From Desulfobulbus sp. (GTDB lineage: Bacteria > Desulfobacterota > Desulfobulbia > Desulfobulbales > Desulfobulbaceae): a stretch of 64,000 nucleotides of DNA. Made by a program: the position numbers and the translations under genes. Numbering within the stretch: position 1 is the stretch's first letter; the number at the start of each line of letters is the position of its first letter. Of this stretch, positions 8,055-17,837 are shown in pieces. The DNA lies in the NCBI GenBank assembly GCA_028684915.1, contig JAQUEZ010000013.1, forward strand, positions 1-64,000, written 5' to 3'. The notes under the pieces are model-generated. The model saw only the letters and a program-made list of their open reading frames with translations. It ran no database searches and was not told the DNA's origin.

Positions 8055-9634
8055 GCGTTCGGTCTCTCGCTGTGCTGGAGGTTGGTTTCAGGCTGCAGAC
8101 ATTGCCGGTCAATGGGCAGGGCGACGATAAACGCAGTGCCGCCGCCGGGGGGACTGCAAACGTCAATCCTGCCGTTTAAACGTTGCACCATGGCCAGGGT
8201 GACGGCCAGGCCCAGACCCGTGCCTTCGCCGACCTCCTTGGTGGTGAAAAAAGGATCGAAAATCCGCGTCTGCAGTTCTTTGGCAATGCCGGGGCCGGTG
8301 TCCTCAATAGTCAACGCCACCGCGTTGTTTTCCTCCCGGCTGGAAATGGCAAGGCTGCCGCCGTCGGGCATGGCCTGGATGGCGTTGAGGGTGATGTTCA
8401 TCACAATCTGCTTGATTGCCTCGTTGTCGATGCAGCAGCGGTTGTTGAAGCGCAAATCAAGATTGACCACAATGTTGCCCAATCGGTGATTCAACAATTC
8501 CAGACAGTCAAGGATCACGGTGTCGACGTCGACCTGCCGGATCTGCAAGGGTTCAACCCGGCCGTAGTTAAGCAACTGGCGCATGGTCAACTCAATGCGC
8601 CGCAATCCCTTGTGCAGCAGGGGCAAATACCGTTTCTGCAGATCCAGGTTTTCAGGCTCCTGCTGCATTGATTTGACGCAATTGAGCATTCCGGCGAGGG
8701 GATTGTTGATTTCATGGGCAATGCCGGCGGTCAGTTGGCCGAGCGCCGCCAGTTTTTCAGCGCGAAAACCCTGCTCGCCGGCGGTGGCCAGGGCTTGCTG
8801 GGAGGCGGACAAGCGACGGCACAAGGCGGCAAAGCTGGCGCCAAGGCTGCCGATTTCGTCTCGGGCTGCCGGCAAGTCAAGGGTTTCCGCGGTTTGTTCA
8901 GGAAAGGCGGCCATGGCCTGGGACAACTTGCGAAGCGGCCCTGCGACCAGACGGTTAAAAAGCAGCAGCATCACCGCCGCCGCCGTCAACATCGACGCCA
9001 GCCCCAGCAGCAGCAGGGTCTGGTTGTTGGTGTGGATAAAATCGTCGGCCCAGGCAATGGGAATGGTTATGGAAAGGGCGCCGCGAACGTCGCCGGGTTG
9101 ATAGCCGTGTTCGCTGTGGCAGGCAAGGCAGGATGTTTCGGTGACCAGCGGCGCGGCATAGCGCAGCACCCGGCCGTCCCGGTTGTGGTCAATGGCCAGG
9201 TGCTCGGTCTGTCCGGCGCTGAACCGGCGCAGGCTCTCCTGCTCAAAGGCGTCGGGCGCATTGGCGGGATTGACCGGCAGGGCGCTGGTCACCCGGAACC
9301 AGCCGAGTCCTGATTTGGCTGCATATTCGGACAGTTCGCGGGTCACCATGGCGGGATTGCGCTTGATCAGCGTCAGCCCGTTTGCCGTGGTTGTCACTGG
9401 TTCATGAAGAAAGGCGTTGGGCTTGGTGGTTGCGTCCTGCACTAAAAACAGACCCTGGTGATCGGCCACCCACTGCCGGGTCAGCAGAATCTGCCGATAG
9501 AGCATCCGGGCCTGCTGTTCAGCCTGGCCGATGATCAACCGATGCTGCAAGTGGGAGGCATGCGCGATCAGCAGCCCATAGGACAGCCCCAGGACGGCAA
9601 CAACGGCTAAAATGAATTTTCCTTTCAGGGTCAT
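8051..9634 (-). CDS. Sensor histidine kinase with heme-c DUF3365 sensor domain
   Basis: A 527-residue kinase. TM1 is at residues 5-25. The periplasmic sensor (about 30-215) ends with TSCLACHSEHGYQPGDVRG, a CxxCH heme-c site typical of DUF3365/Tll0287-like domains. Then come TM2 (TLLLLGLASMLTAAAVMLLLF), HAMP, HisKA with the H-box AGIAHEINNPLAGML, and HATPase with DTGPGIAKE and GEGTGLGLAV. The start MTLKGKF precedes the first helix; no strong ribosome binding site is seen. Heme suggests sensing of redox state, oxygen or NO, which is inference. It is coupled to the NtrC-type regulator. Confidence 0.9.
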   Translation of the reverse strand: MTLKGKFILAVVAVLGLSYGLLIAHASHLQHRLIIGQAEQQARMLYRQILLTRQWVADHQGLFLVQDATTKPNAFLHEPVTTTANGLTLIKRNPAMVTRELSEYAAKSGLGWFRVTSALPVNPANAPDAFEQESLRRFSAGQTEHLAIDHNRDGRVLRYAAPLVTETSCLACHSEHGYQPGDVRGALSITIPIAWADDFIHTNNQTLLLLGLASMLTAAAVMLLLFNRLVAGPLRKLSQAMAAFPEQTAETLDLPAARDEIGSLGASFAALCRRLSASQQALATAGEQGFRAEKLAALGQLTAGIAHEINNPLAGMLNCVKSMQQEPENLDLQKRYLPLLHKGLRRIELTMRQLLNYGRVEPLQIRQVDVDTVILDCLELLNHRLGNIVVNLDLRFNNRCCIDNEAIKQIVMNITLNAIQAMPDGGSLAISSREENNAVALTIEDTGPGIAKELQTRIFDPFFTTKEVGEGTGLGLAVTLAMVQRLNGRIDVCSPPGGGTAFIVALPIDRQCLQPETNLQHSERPNA

Positions 9635-9901
9635 GGCAGGCAACGAATGCGGGAGCGGACAAGGTTGTCGATCGGAAAAGTGAACATTCTCCGCAGGATA
9701 CCATGGACCAGCGGCGATTGCCAACCGCCGGGACCGATCTTTCTGGAGAAGAAAACAGCGCCCGGGAACGCATGCGCCGCGTTTCCCGGGTGATCGCTGC
9801 ATGCGCCAAATGGTTTATTTTTTGACTTTAAGCGCAAGACCTATACAATTTTCCTATCCAGGTAAAGCAGTCTCTCCCCTGAAACAGGTTAAGGCGTGCA
9901 A

Positions 9902-10618
9902 ATGGCAGATGCAAAAGGGAAAGTAAAAGCTGTGGTCAATCTGAAGAAAAATCGACTGCACGTTACCGTCTCAGGCAATATAAGCACAAAGGATTTGGAG
10001 AAATTGTACACTGAAATACGATTTTGCGTTGCTGATTTGAAAAAAGGATTTGAAGTTGTCAGCGACGTTTCGCAATGCAATTTGATTTATATAACTGGAT
10101 TGCCGATTTACAAGAAAATTATAGATTTTCTAATCTCGCATAATGTCGGTGAAATAGTACGGATAGTGAAAAACAATAATATCAGCTTTCGTCAAATCGT
10201 AAATTTTACCGATAGAATCGATTGTTATTGTCCCATGTACGTGCAAAGTCAGACTGAGGCGGAAGACAAGCTGGACAATCTCGTCAAAAGAGACGGGATG
10301 CGTTTTCGCCTCAACGACATGCTTGTGCAATACTCGTTGAACAATGTGGACGGCGAAGCTGAACTGATCGACATATCGACAAGCGGGTGCGCGGTGTATG
10401 CCGGCGCCATTTTTATTGCGGTGGACGACGTCGTTGAACTGAGTTTTTCGTTTGATCAACAGGAAAAACCGCCGGTTGTTTTTGAGATGCAGGCGCAGGT
10501 TGTCCGCATAGTCGGCGAGACCTTTGCCGTCAAATTTTTAGCCCTCAGCGATGAACGCAAGGAGCAGTTGTATCAGCAGCTGGTGCGCGAGGTCAGTCGG
10601 AGCGCGCTGGTGTTGTGA
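9902..10618 (+). CDS. PilZ-domain protein with N-terminal STAS-like region
   Basis: A 238-residue soluble protein. Residues 5-105 look like a STAS-type fold (KNRLHVTVSGNIS, then alternating strands and helices). Residues 125-230 form a PilZ domain with the c-di-GMP signature RDGMRFRL (RxxxR) and DISTSGCAV (D/NxSxxG), so nucleotide binding should be intact. Such proteins relay c-di-GMP to motility or surface functions. ATG 9902 is favoured by AAGG at 9891-9894; GTG 9896 is possible. The end overlaps the convergent phosphoesterase gene by 26 bp. Confidence 0.82.
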   Translation: MADAKGKVKAVVNLKKNRLHVTVSGNISTKDLEKLYTEIRFCVADLKKGFEVVSDVSQCNLIYITGLPIYKKIIDFLISHNVGEIVRIVKNNNISFRQIVNFTDRIDCYCPMYVQSQTEAEDKLDNLVKRDGMRFRLNDMLVQYSLNNVDGEAELIDISTSGCAVYAGAIFIAVDDVVELSFSFDQQEKPPVVFEMQAQVVRIVGETFAVKFLALSDERKEQLYQQLVREVSRSALVL

Positions 10619-11561
10619 TGGGGCGGATTCCGGGCTGCGGCGCCGGAATGGCGCGCTCCAGCTCCGGCAGCCAGACGTTGTCCTGGTGGTTGTACGTTTT
10701 CACCACCACCTTGTCCGGATAGAGCAGCAGCGAATTGGTCCAGATGGTCGCGTGCTTCATGTCGGTGTTGTGAATATTCCACACCTGACCGGCATAGAGA
10801 TTGACGGGCGCGGCGTAGCTGACCTCGGTTGCCGGCGTGTGGGTGTGGCCGGAAACCCAGAGAAACATCTGGGGATTGTCAACAATGATCCTGTGCAGCG
10901 CGTCCTCCGGTTGGGCAATGGCGTGGGGGCTGTTAACGTAGTGCTTGAACGTGTGCTGCGTTCCCATGAGCGGACCGTGGAAAAACACAATGGTCGACCG
11001 ATGGCGATGGCTGGCCAGTTGCATCCGCAGCCATGCGAGCTGCGGCTCTGAGATGCCGGCGGCAAAACCGGGGTGATCGGTGGAAAGAAAGAGCAGCAGA
11101 TAGTTGCCGACTTCTTTGCTGTAATAATGCTGGGCCAACCCGAAAGTTTCACGGAAAAGCTGCAGTTTCGCCTGCTGTGAGGCCGGTGAACCGGTGTTGA
11201 AGCCGACATGGCCGTCTTCCGGCGATGCATAGATGAAATCGTGGTTGCCGGCGATCGGCAGCAGCGGTTTGCGCAGTGTATCGAAAAATTTCCGCGCCGC
11301 CGCATATTCGGCGGGTGTTCCATAGTCGGCGCAGACGTCGCCGACCACCGCGACCATATCCACATCCTGCCAGCGATTTATCGTTTCGATCACCCGTTCT
11401 TTTTGCGCAAGATTGTCCCCCGGCAGATGCGGATCGCCAAGAACAACCAGGTGACGATATCCTCTGTCGTCCGGAATTGGCGCCCTTGCCTCGCTGCCCT
11501 GCAGGGCAACGGCCAGGAGCAAAAAAACCGGGAAAAGCAGGGTGCTCAGTCGACGGGTCAT
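10593..11561 (-). CDS. Exported metallophosphoesterase
   Basis: A 322-residue calcineurin-like phosphoesterase. An N-terminal signal peptide is clear (RRLSTLLFPVFLLLAVALQG, then SEA). All metal motifs are present in order: LGDPHL (DxH), VGDVCAD (GDxxD), GNHDF, FFHGP and GHTHTP. The substrate is unknown; the size fits a periplasmic enzyme. The start at MTRRLS is chosen because the signal peptide begins there, and longer frames upstream carry no similarity. Its end overlaps the PilZ gene tail by 26 bp in convergent orientation. Confidence 0.85.
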   Translation of the reverse strand: MTRRLSTLLFPVFLLLAVALQGSEARAPIPDDRGYRHLVVLGDPHLPGDNLAQKERVIETINRWQDVDMVAVVGDVCADYGTPAEYAAARKFFDTLRKPLLPIAGNHDFIYASPEDGHVGFNTGSPASQQAKLQLFRETFGLAQHYYSKEVGNYLLLFLSTDHPGFAAGISEPQLAWLRMQLASHRHRSTIVFFHGPLMGTQHTFKHYVNSPHAIAQPEDALHRIIVDNPQMFLWVSGHTHTPATEVSYAAPVNLYAGQVWNIHNTDMKHATIWTNSLLLYPDKVVVKTYNHQDNVWLPELERAIPAPQPGIRPITTPARSD

Positions 11562-11617
11562 GGCGTTATGGGGCGGCAGGGACGGTAACGGCCAAACAGG
11601 AACGGATCGGCCAGGTT

Positions 11618-11827
11618 TCAGGATTGTTGACGGCGCGCCAGGAGTTCCGCCGTCTTTGCTCCGCATCGCTTGCCCTTGCAGGGGCCGTCGCCAATGGAGC
11701 AGGCCGCCGCGACCTGGGCAACGGTGGTTGCGCCGTTGTCGATGGCCTCGATCAAACGGATCAGCTTGACGCCCTTGCAGATGCAACCGGCCTTGAGTCG
11801 GGCCATCATCCGTTCATCAGGTTCCAT
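11618..11827 (-). CDS. BFD-like [2Fe-2S]-binding protein
   Basis: A 69-residue protein with a BFD-like domain: CICKG near residue 15, a helix (LIRLIEAIDNGATTVAQVAAA), then C-x7-C-x4-C (ACSIGDGPCKGKRCG). The four or five cysteines match the [2Fe-2S] site of bacterioferritin-associated ferredoxin and related domains. The start overlaps the end of uvrC by 11 bp, so it is translated from the uvrC transcript. A redox or iron-related role is inferred from the family. Confidence 0.8.
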   Translation of the reverse strand: MEPDERMMARLKAGCICKGVKLIRLIEAIDNGATTVAQVAAACSIGDGPCKGKRCGAKTAELLARRQQS

Positions 11828-13709
11828 GGTCTTCTCCGTGCAGTTGGCGGTAAATCAGCCGGGCCAGTTCCGGGCCGATGCCGGGAACCGCCGCCAGCTC
11901 TTCGATTCCGGCCTCGGTCACCCGTTTGAAGCTGCCCAGGGTCTGGAGCAGCGTTTGTTTGCGTTTCGGGCCGACGCCCTCGATCTCGTCGAGCTGCGAC
12001 TGCAATTGCGCCTTGCCGCGCAACCTGCGGTGAAAGGTAATGCCAAAGCGGTGGGCCTCGTCGCGGATGCGCATCAGATAGAGCAACACCGGCGAATGGG
12101 CGGGCAGCAGAATCGGATTCTTGCGGCCCGGCCGGAACAGCTTTTCCCCCTCTTCGGCCTTTTCCTTGGCAATCGACGCCAGGTCAATGCGCTGGAGCAG
12201 ATCAAAACGGCTGAGCACCTCAACCGCCACCTGCAACTGCCCCTTGCCGCCGTCGAGCAGCAGCAGGTCGGGCAGATTGTCGGTTTCCACCCCTTTGGCC
12301 ATCCGCCGCTCCAGCACCTCGCGCATCATGGCGTAGTCGTCCGGGGTGTCCTGGGATTTGATCCGGTAATGGCGATAGAGTTTGGCCGCCTTGTCGCCCT
12401 GGACAAAACAGACCAGCGAGCCCACCGCCTGTTTGCCCTGGAGGTTGGAGATGTCGAGGCATTCGATGGTCTCCGGCCGGTTGGCCAGCCGCAGCTTGGC
12501 CTGCAGCGCGGTGGCCAGGGTTTCCCAGGACTGCTCTTTTTTCGCCAGTTCGGAAAACACCTGGGCGGCGTTGGCCTCGGCCATCTGCATCAACTGCATC
12601 CGCTTGCCGCGTTGCGGCGCCAGGAGCGTCACCGGCCCTTCGCGCAATTCCGCCAACCGCTCGCTGATCAGCGGTTCGTCCTCAAGAACAAAGGGGAGCA
12701 GCAGTTCGCGCGGCGGCTGGCGTTCGCCGGAATAGTACTGGAGGATGGTCTGGGCCAGCAGGCTGTCGTCGTCGCCCAGCGGATCGGCGAGGAAAAACGA
12801 CTGGGCCCCGGTGATCATGCCGCCCCGGACAAACAGCAGGGCCACGCCCACCGAAGCGTCCTGGCGGTGCAGACCGAACACGTCCTGATCCAGGTGATGC
12901 TCGGCGACAATGGCCTGGTGTTCGGTGGTCCGGGTCAGGCCTTTGATCTGGTCGCGGTACAGGGCCGCCTTTTCAAAAGCCAGTTGCTCGGCGGCCTGTT
13001 CCATTTTAACGGTCAGCTCGCGGACCACCTCGGCCACCTTGCCCTCCAGAATCAGGAGCACGTCGCGCACCATCCGCTGGTATTCCGCCGCATCCACCAG
13101 ACCAGCGCAGGGGGCGAGGCAGCGGCCCATCTGGTAGTTGAGGCAGGGCCGGACGCGTTCGCGCATGATTTTGCAGCGTCTGAGGGGAAATTGCGCATAC
13201 AGCAGCGACAGGGTGGCGCGCATGGCCGTGCCCGAGGAGTAGGGGCCGAAATAGCGGTTGCCGTCGCGCAGCCGTTTGCGGGTGACCACCACCCGAGGCC
13301 AGGGATCGCGGGTGGTCACCATGATCAGCGGATAATTTTTGTCGTCGCGGAGGATGACGTTGTAGCGAGGCCGGTGCTGCTTGATCAGCGATGCCTCAAG
13401 AATCAGGGCCTCCTTTTCGGTGGTGGTGAGAATGGTCTCGACCCGCTGCACATGCGACAGCATGACCGCGGTTTTGGAATGGACCGGGCCGCTGAAGTGG
13501 GCGTACTGGCTCAGCCGCTTGCGCAGGTCGCGAGCCTTGCCCACATACAGGACCTGCTTCTTGGCCAGCATCTGATAGACGCCCGGCCCGTGGCTGACCG
13601 TGGCAAGGAATTCGGCGGAGAGCGGCGAACCGTTGTCGGCCGCCGATACCGGCGCTTCAGAATGCGACGTGGGCAAATCCAAGCGGCTACTGGGTTTATT
13701 GTGCTGCAT
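11817..13709 (-). CDS. uvrC: Excinuclease ABC subunit C
   Basis: A 630-residue UvrC, about the usual length. The N-terminal GIY-YIG nuclease starts at GPGVYQML and VLYVGKARDLRKRL (residues 40-120). CLNYQMGRCLAPCAG is the conserved Cys-rich motif. A UVR domain (EGKVAEVVRELTVKMEQAAEQL) follows, then the RNase H-like C-terminal nuclease (ETIECLDISNLQG, LLLLDGGKGQL, HRFGITFHR). Tandem helix-hairpin-helix motifs (IEGVGPKRKQTLL and VPGIGPELARLIY) end the protein. It makes the 3' and 5' incisions in nucleotide excision repair with UvrAB. About 35 extra residues precede the nuclease domain, so a start further in is possible. Confidence 0.97.
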   Translation of the reverse strand: MQHNKPSSRLDLPTSHSEAPVSAADNGSPLSAEFLATVSHGPGVYQMLAKKQVLYVGKARDLRKRLSQYAHFSGPVHSKTAVMLSHVQRVETILTTTEKEALILEASLIKQHRPRYNVILRDDKNYPLIMVTTRDPWPRVVVTRKRLRDGNRYFGPYSSGTAMRATLSLLYAQFPLRRCKIMRERVRPCLNYQMGRCLAPCAGLVDAAEYQRMVRDVLLILEGKVAEVVRELTVKMEQAAEQLAFEKAALYRDQIKGLTRTTEHQAIVAEHHLDQDVFGLHRQDASVGVALLFVRGGMITGAQSFFLADPLGDDDSLLAQTILQYYSGERQPPRELLLPFVLEDEPLISERLAELREGPVTLLAPQRGKRMQLMQMAEANAAQVFSELAKKEQSWETLATALQAKLRLANRPETIECLDISNLQGKQAVGSLVCFVQGDKAAKLYRHYRIKSQDTPDDYAMMREVLERRMAKGVETDNLPDLLLLDGGKGQLQVAVEVLSRFDLLQRIDLASIAKEKAEEGEKLFRPGRKNPILLPAHSPVLLYLMRIRDEAHRFGITFHRRLRGKAQLQSQLDEIEGVGPKRKQTLLQTLGSFKRVTEAGIEELAAVPGIGPELARLIYRQLHGEDHGT

Positions 13710-13837
13710 GAGAGAGCAAGCGGATGAACATTTGAGGAGTCAATGGGTAGAAATATGCGAAATATAAGGCCGACAAGTCAACGGATAATTCAGCCTGTTC
13801 AGCCTCGGGATATGTTTCTTAATCCTAAAAACGGCAG

Positions 13838-13871
13838 TTCTGTCACCCCGGCGCAGGCCGGGGTGACAGAA
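13838..13871. repeat. Perfect inverted repeat upstream of uvrC
   Basis: TTCTGTCACCCCGGC and its exact complement are separated by four bases. It lies in the 460-bp gap between uvrC and hsdR. The form is that of a REP-type palindrome and it has no T-run, so a terminator role is uncertain. Confidence 0.7.
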
Positions 13872-13902
13872 TTGGTCCCCCCGATTCGGCATCATTTCCT
13901 GG

Positions 13903-13922
13903 ATTCCGGCCTGCGCCGGAAT
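13903..13922. repeat. Second palindrome, ATTCCGGC-CTGC-GCCGGAAT
   Basis: An 8-bp perfect stem with a four-base loop within GGATTCCGGCCTGCGCCGGAATGACGG. This motif is a common dispersed intergenic palindrome in proteobacteria. It sits 31 bp after the preceding repeat. The rest of 13710-14169 holds nothing I can call. Confidence 0.6.
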
Positions 13923-14169
13923 GACGGTTTTCATTGCTCACCCATAAGGTGAATGAACCGGCAAACAAAATTCGTGCACGCCTGCCGATTTCAAAGGGAT
14001 TTGCACGAATGTTCGGCCTCTTCGACTGCCGTTTTTAGGTTAATAAGTTTACAGGCCTTTTTATTGAATATTGCAATGGCGTCACCCCATTGGAATCGTT
14101 GATCAGGGCTGAGTTAATTGAAACCTGTCACCCACTCTGTTCGATGATTTACCAATTCACGGCAATCAA

Positions 14170-17100
14170 TCACGCATAAAAAGGCGAAGGAATGGTCGGG
14201 TAGACCCGGTAAATGTGATGGAACACCTCGTCCGTTTTGGCCTGCACATCCTCTTCCGTATAAAAAACTTCCGGCAGGCCGGTGGTGTCGCTGTACAGGA
14301 AATTATGTATTTCAACCATTACCGTGTCGCGGGTGGTCTCACGGTCGCGCCAATGATCGATTTCCGAAATTTTCTTTTTCAGGGGCTGCAGCAACTCCAC
14401 CGCCACCTGCTTGATCCGCTTGATCTCCCTGGCCGTCAATTCCGGCTTCCGCAGGAGATCGAAAAGAGCCAACGATTCCTCATCCAATCCTTCGCGGACC
14501 GCCCGCCGTTCTTCCTCGTCCAGCCCCTGCTCAAAGCGGAACAGGGCCTCAAAGGTCTGTTCGATAGTTACCCGGTCTTTTTCCCGGTTGTATTCCGCCA
14601 CGATGTGTTCGTAATGCAGCTGCAAGTCGGTTCGTAACGGGTTGCGCTCCATCAGTCGCCGCAGTCGGGCTTCTACGGCTTGCTTGAGATTCTGCACTGT
14701 GGTCCGCTTGCTCTTGCTCCGCTCAAATTCTTTCCGCAGCCGGTCGAAATCGATCCGGCTGATGTCGTAGGTGGTATCCGGCCCAGGCTCACCGGTAGTT
14801 ACCCCGGACTTCACTTCAATCGCCTCGTCCACAATCGCGTGCAACTGGCGGATGATATCGCTGATGTCGGCCTGGTCGCGGTCCTGCTGCAGGCTCTTAT
14901 AGATAATATTGACTGCGTCCCGGTCGGCCCGATGGGCGTTAATCCCCTCCACGTTAATACAGGCCTTGAATTTCTTGAACACCTCCCGGCACATCACTTC
15001 AAACCGCTTGCGGGTCTCGTCGTTTTCGTTGGCTGCCTCTTTGCAGGCGACAATGGCCCCATTCCGTTCAAACCCGGTTTTCTGGACAACATCCTCCAGC
15101 GAGGCCTCCCGGTCTTCGAGAAATGCCCGCACCATCAAGACGGCTTCGGCCAGATCAGCCAGCAACTCCTCATCCGGCCGGGCCGGGTCAATCTCACCGC
15201 CTTCACCTTCGGGCTTGGTTCCGGCAAAGGTAGCCAAGGCCTTGCGCAGATGCTTGAGGATGCCGCAGTAGTCAACAATCAGGCCGTTGTTCTTGCCTTC
15301 ATTTACCCGGTTGGCGCGGGCAATGGCCTGCATCAGGGTATGGGCCTTGAGCGGCTTGTCCAGATAGAGCGTAGCCAGGCTTGGCACGTCAAAGCCGGTC
15401 AGCCACATGGCACAGACAATGGCCACCCGCAACGGATGTTCGTCGGCCTTGAAAGCATCATCCAGGGCCATGGTCTGCAGGTTGCGGTATTCCGGTTTCT
15501 CCCGCATCGATTCCGGCAGGTCGATTCCTTTCTTCATCAGTTTCCGGTGAGGAATGATGTCCAGATCCCACCTGCGGAATTTGTCTACCTCTCCCTGCTC
15601 CTCACTCACCACCACTGCCATTCTGGTCTCACGCATCCAATCCAGTTGCCGGTGGCGAAACAGCTCCTCCTGTTCGTCACCGATTCCGGCCAATTCCTTC
15701 GCCAACTCGTTGATCCGCTCCTGCCAGTAGAAATCGATCAGCTTATGCATCCGCACACAGGTGACCTTGTCGATGCAAACCAGCATCGCTTTGCCGGTCT
15801 CCCAGCCGGTCGAGTAATGGCGCACAAAGTCCCGCGCCACCTGGTCAAGCCGTTTCCCGGCGGTAATGATGTGGTAATCGCGCTTCAGTTCCTTCTCCAG
15901 CCGTTGCTCCACATCGATATTATCGGTTTCCAACTCCTCCAGCTTGGCGGCGATCCGCTCGTTCAAGTCACCAATGGCCACGCCCAGTTTCTCGCCCCTG
16001 GCGTCGTAGTAAAGCGGCGCCGTGGCCTGGTCGTCCACCGCCCGCCCAAAGTCATAGGTCGAGACATATTCGCCGAAGACCCGGCGGGTAATCTCATCAT
16101 CCTTGAACAGGGGCGTGCCGGTAAAGCCGATATAACTGGCATGGGGCAGGGCGTTACGCAGATTAAGCGCCAGGGCGCCGTACTGGGTGCGATGGGCTTC
16201 GTCGGTGATGACGATAATGTCCTCCCGGTCACTGTACGGCTGTTCCGGCTCCACCTTCAGGTTGAATTTCTGGATCAGAGAAAAGATGTAGGCCTTGTGC
16301 TGCGTCAGCAGGGTGTTCAGATGACGGCCACTGGCGGCCCGACACGGCTCCTGGTCGCTCACCACACCGCAGTTGGCAAAGGTCTTGTAGATCTGGGTAT
16401 CGAGATCGTCCCGGTCGGTCAGGACCAGAAAGGTGAAGTTGCCGCCCAGCTTGCGGTGTACCTTGCGGGTGAACATCACCATCGAGTAGCTCTTGCCCGA
16501 GCCTTGGGTATGCCAAAAGACTCCCAGCTTTCCCCGCCGCGCCGTCCGGTCCCGGACCGAAGCAATGGCCCGGTTTACGCCCAGGAACTGATGGTTGCGG
16601 GCAATAATCTTTTTGGGTTCCCCGGCCGTCTCATCGAACAGGATAAAATTTTCGACCAGGTCGAGGAAGTTGCGCTTCTCGCAGACGCCCTTGAGCAGCG
16701 TCTCCATGTCCACGGCTCCAGGCGCTTCCTCCTCCAACCGTTTCCATTCGTTGAAATGCTCCCAGCGGCTGGTGATGGAACCGATCCTGGCCTTTTCACC
16801 GTTGCCGAACATGACGACGGCGTTGTGGTGGAACAGATGGGGAACGGTGTCGCGGTAGTCGGAAAAGTTCTGCTCGAAGGCGGCCTTCAGATTCTTGTGG
16901 ATGTTCTTGCACTCGATGAACAGAAGAGGCAATCCGTTGACAAAACCGATGATGTCCGCCCGCCGCCGGTAAAGATCCCCTTTCACCCACAACTCACGCA
17001 CGCAGAGAAAATCGTTGTTTTCCGGGGTCTCAAAATCAACTGCCCTGAGCCGTTGCCGGACCCTTTCGCCCCGGTCGTTGCGAAAGGCGACCTGCACCCC

Positions 17101-17406
17101 GTCGCGCAACAGGGCGTACTTTTCGCGATTGGTTGCGGCCATGGTCTGGGAAGCCATGGTGGCGGTGATCTGACGAACGGCATCGTCATAAGCGCCATCA
17201 GGCAAACCGGGATTCAGGTCAGCCAGCTTGGTTCGCAATATCCGGGTAAGCACCACCTCACGGTCCGACGTTCTCCCCAGAAGGCTATCCGGCCCGAAGG
17301 TCTCGTTGTTATGGGCATACACCGACAGCCACCCGAGCTGCTGCTCCAGATATTCGGCAGTCGTCTGCTGAACAAGGGTGTCTTCGGTGTAGGGGGTGGG
17401 GGTCAT
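14170..17406 (-). CDS. hsdR: Type I restriction enzyme, restriction subunit HsdR
   Basis: A 1078-residue HsdR of typical length. The N-terminal PD-(D/E)xK nuclease shows RRADIIGFVNGLPLLFIECKN (Asp and ExK, about residues 150-172). The SF2 motor has Walker A HTQGSGKSYSMV, DEAHRTQYG (motif II), GFTGTPL, and VAIVCAMWLTGFDVPSLATLYLDKPL (motif V region) with QAIARANRVNEGK (motif VI). The C-terminal helical region binds the methyltransferase. HsdR translocates and cuts DNA lacking the host methylation. It is the last gene of the island and overlaps the preceding gene fragment by 4 bp (ATGA). Confidence 0.97.
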   Translation of the reverse strand: MTPTPYTEDTLVQQTTAEYLEQQLGWLSVYAHNNETFGPDSLLGRTSDREVVLTRILRTKLADLNPGLPDGAYDDAVRQITATMASQTMAATNREKYALLRDGVQVAFRNDRGERVRQRLRAVDFETPENNDFLCVRELWVKGDLYRRRADIIGFVNGLPLLFIECKNIHKNLKAAFEQNFSDYRDTVPHLFHHNAVVMFGNGEKARIGSITSRWEHFNEWKRLEEEAPGAVDMETLLKGVCEKRNFLDLVENFILFDETAGEPKKIIARNHQFLGVNRAIASVRDRTARRGKLGVFWHTQGSGKSYSMVMFTRKVHRKLGGNFTFLVLTDRDDLDTQIYKTFANCGVVSDQEPCRAASGRHLNTLLTQHKAYIFSLIQKFNLKVEPEQPYSDREDIIVITDEAHRTQYGALALNLRNALPHASYIGFTGTPLFKDDEITRRVFGEYVSTYDFGRAVDDQATAPLYYDARGEKLGVAIGDLNERIAAKLEELETDNIDVEQRLEKELKRDYHIITAGKRLDQVARDFVRHYSTGWETGKAMLVCIDKVTCVRMHKLIDFYWQERINELAKELAGIGDEQEELFRHRQLDWMRETRMAVVVSEEQGEVDKFRRWDLDIIPHRKLMKKGIDLPESMREKPEYRNLQTMALDDAFKADEHPLRVAIVCAMWLTGFDVPSLATLYLDKPLKAHTLMQAIARANRVNEGKNNGLIVDYCGILKHLRKALATFAGTKPEGEGGEIDPARPDEELLADLAEAVLMVRAFLEDREASLEDVVQKTGFERNGAIVACKEAANENDETRKRFEVMCREVFKKFKACINVEGINAHRADRDAVNIIYKSLQQDRDQADISDIIRQLHAIVDEAIEVKSGVTTGEPGPDTTYDISRIDFDRLRKEFERSKSKRTTVQNLKQAVEARLRRLMERNPLRTDLQLHYEHIVAEYNREKDRVTIEQTFEALFRFEQGLDEEERRAVREGLDEESLALFDLLRKPELTAREIKRIKQVAVELLQPLKKKISEIDHWRDRETTRDTVMVEIHNFLYSDTTGLPEVFYTEEDVQAKTDEVFHHIYRVYPTIPSPFYA

Positions 17407-17837
17407 TCCATTACCTCCCAGTGACCACCTTTATCCGGGCCAACTCGCTTTATTATATTCCTCTGTTGCAATTTCTTCAGGTTACGCTCAATTGAACGGG
17501 TTGTAACGCCACAATGCTCAGCAAGCCGTTCGATAGTAATGAGCGCATCATCTTTAATAAGAGAGATGATTTTCTCCGACGTTTTCTCCGACGCATCTCC
17601 GACGCTTTCCCGACGCATTCCCGACACCGTGTCGGTTCTTAGTGAACCTTCAGGTGTGATGTTCGCCAAATCCAGTTCTCCCACCGGTTTGCGGCGAACC
17701 GTGGCGGTGAACAGGCATCCGTCGTGGTCGTCGGCAAAGTCGATGGCCGGCCACTTTTCCACCGCCCGCTTGATGCCCGATCCCAGGCCGTGGTAGGGCA
17801 GCAATCCCTTGGCGACATAGGAAGTCACGCCGGTCAT
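17403..17837 (-). pseudogene. C-terminal remnant of an AlbA_2-type (COG2865) ATP-binding regulator
   Basis: A 144-codon frame whose first 45 residues (AKGLLPYHGLGSGIKRAVEKWPAIDF, then DDHDGCLFTATVRR) match the end of the ATPase-like domain of COG2865 proteins as I know them. It ends in a winged helix (VTTRSIERNLKKLQQRNIIKR). The first three quarters of such a protein are missing. The matching N-terminal piece lies at 18859-19047, on the other side of the RhuM gene. Both borders keep ATGA overlaps (with rhuM before it and hsdR after it), so it may still be translated as a small DNA-binding protein. Confidence 0.65.

Noticed and set aside
11670..13727. A 685-codon plus-strand open frame
   Set aside because: Antisense to uvrC and the BFD-like gene, with no domain.
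14680..17424. A 914-codon plus-strand open frame
   Set aside because: It lies entirely opposite hsdR, whose motifs are complete. Long antisense frames are common in GC-rich genes.
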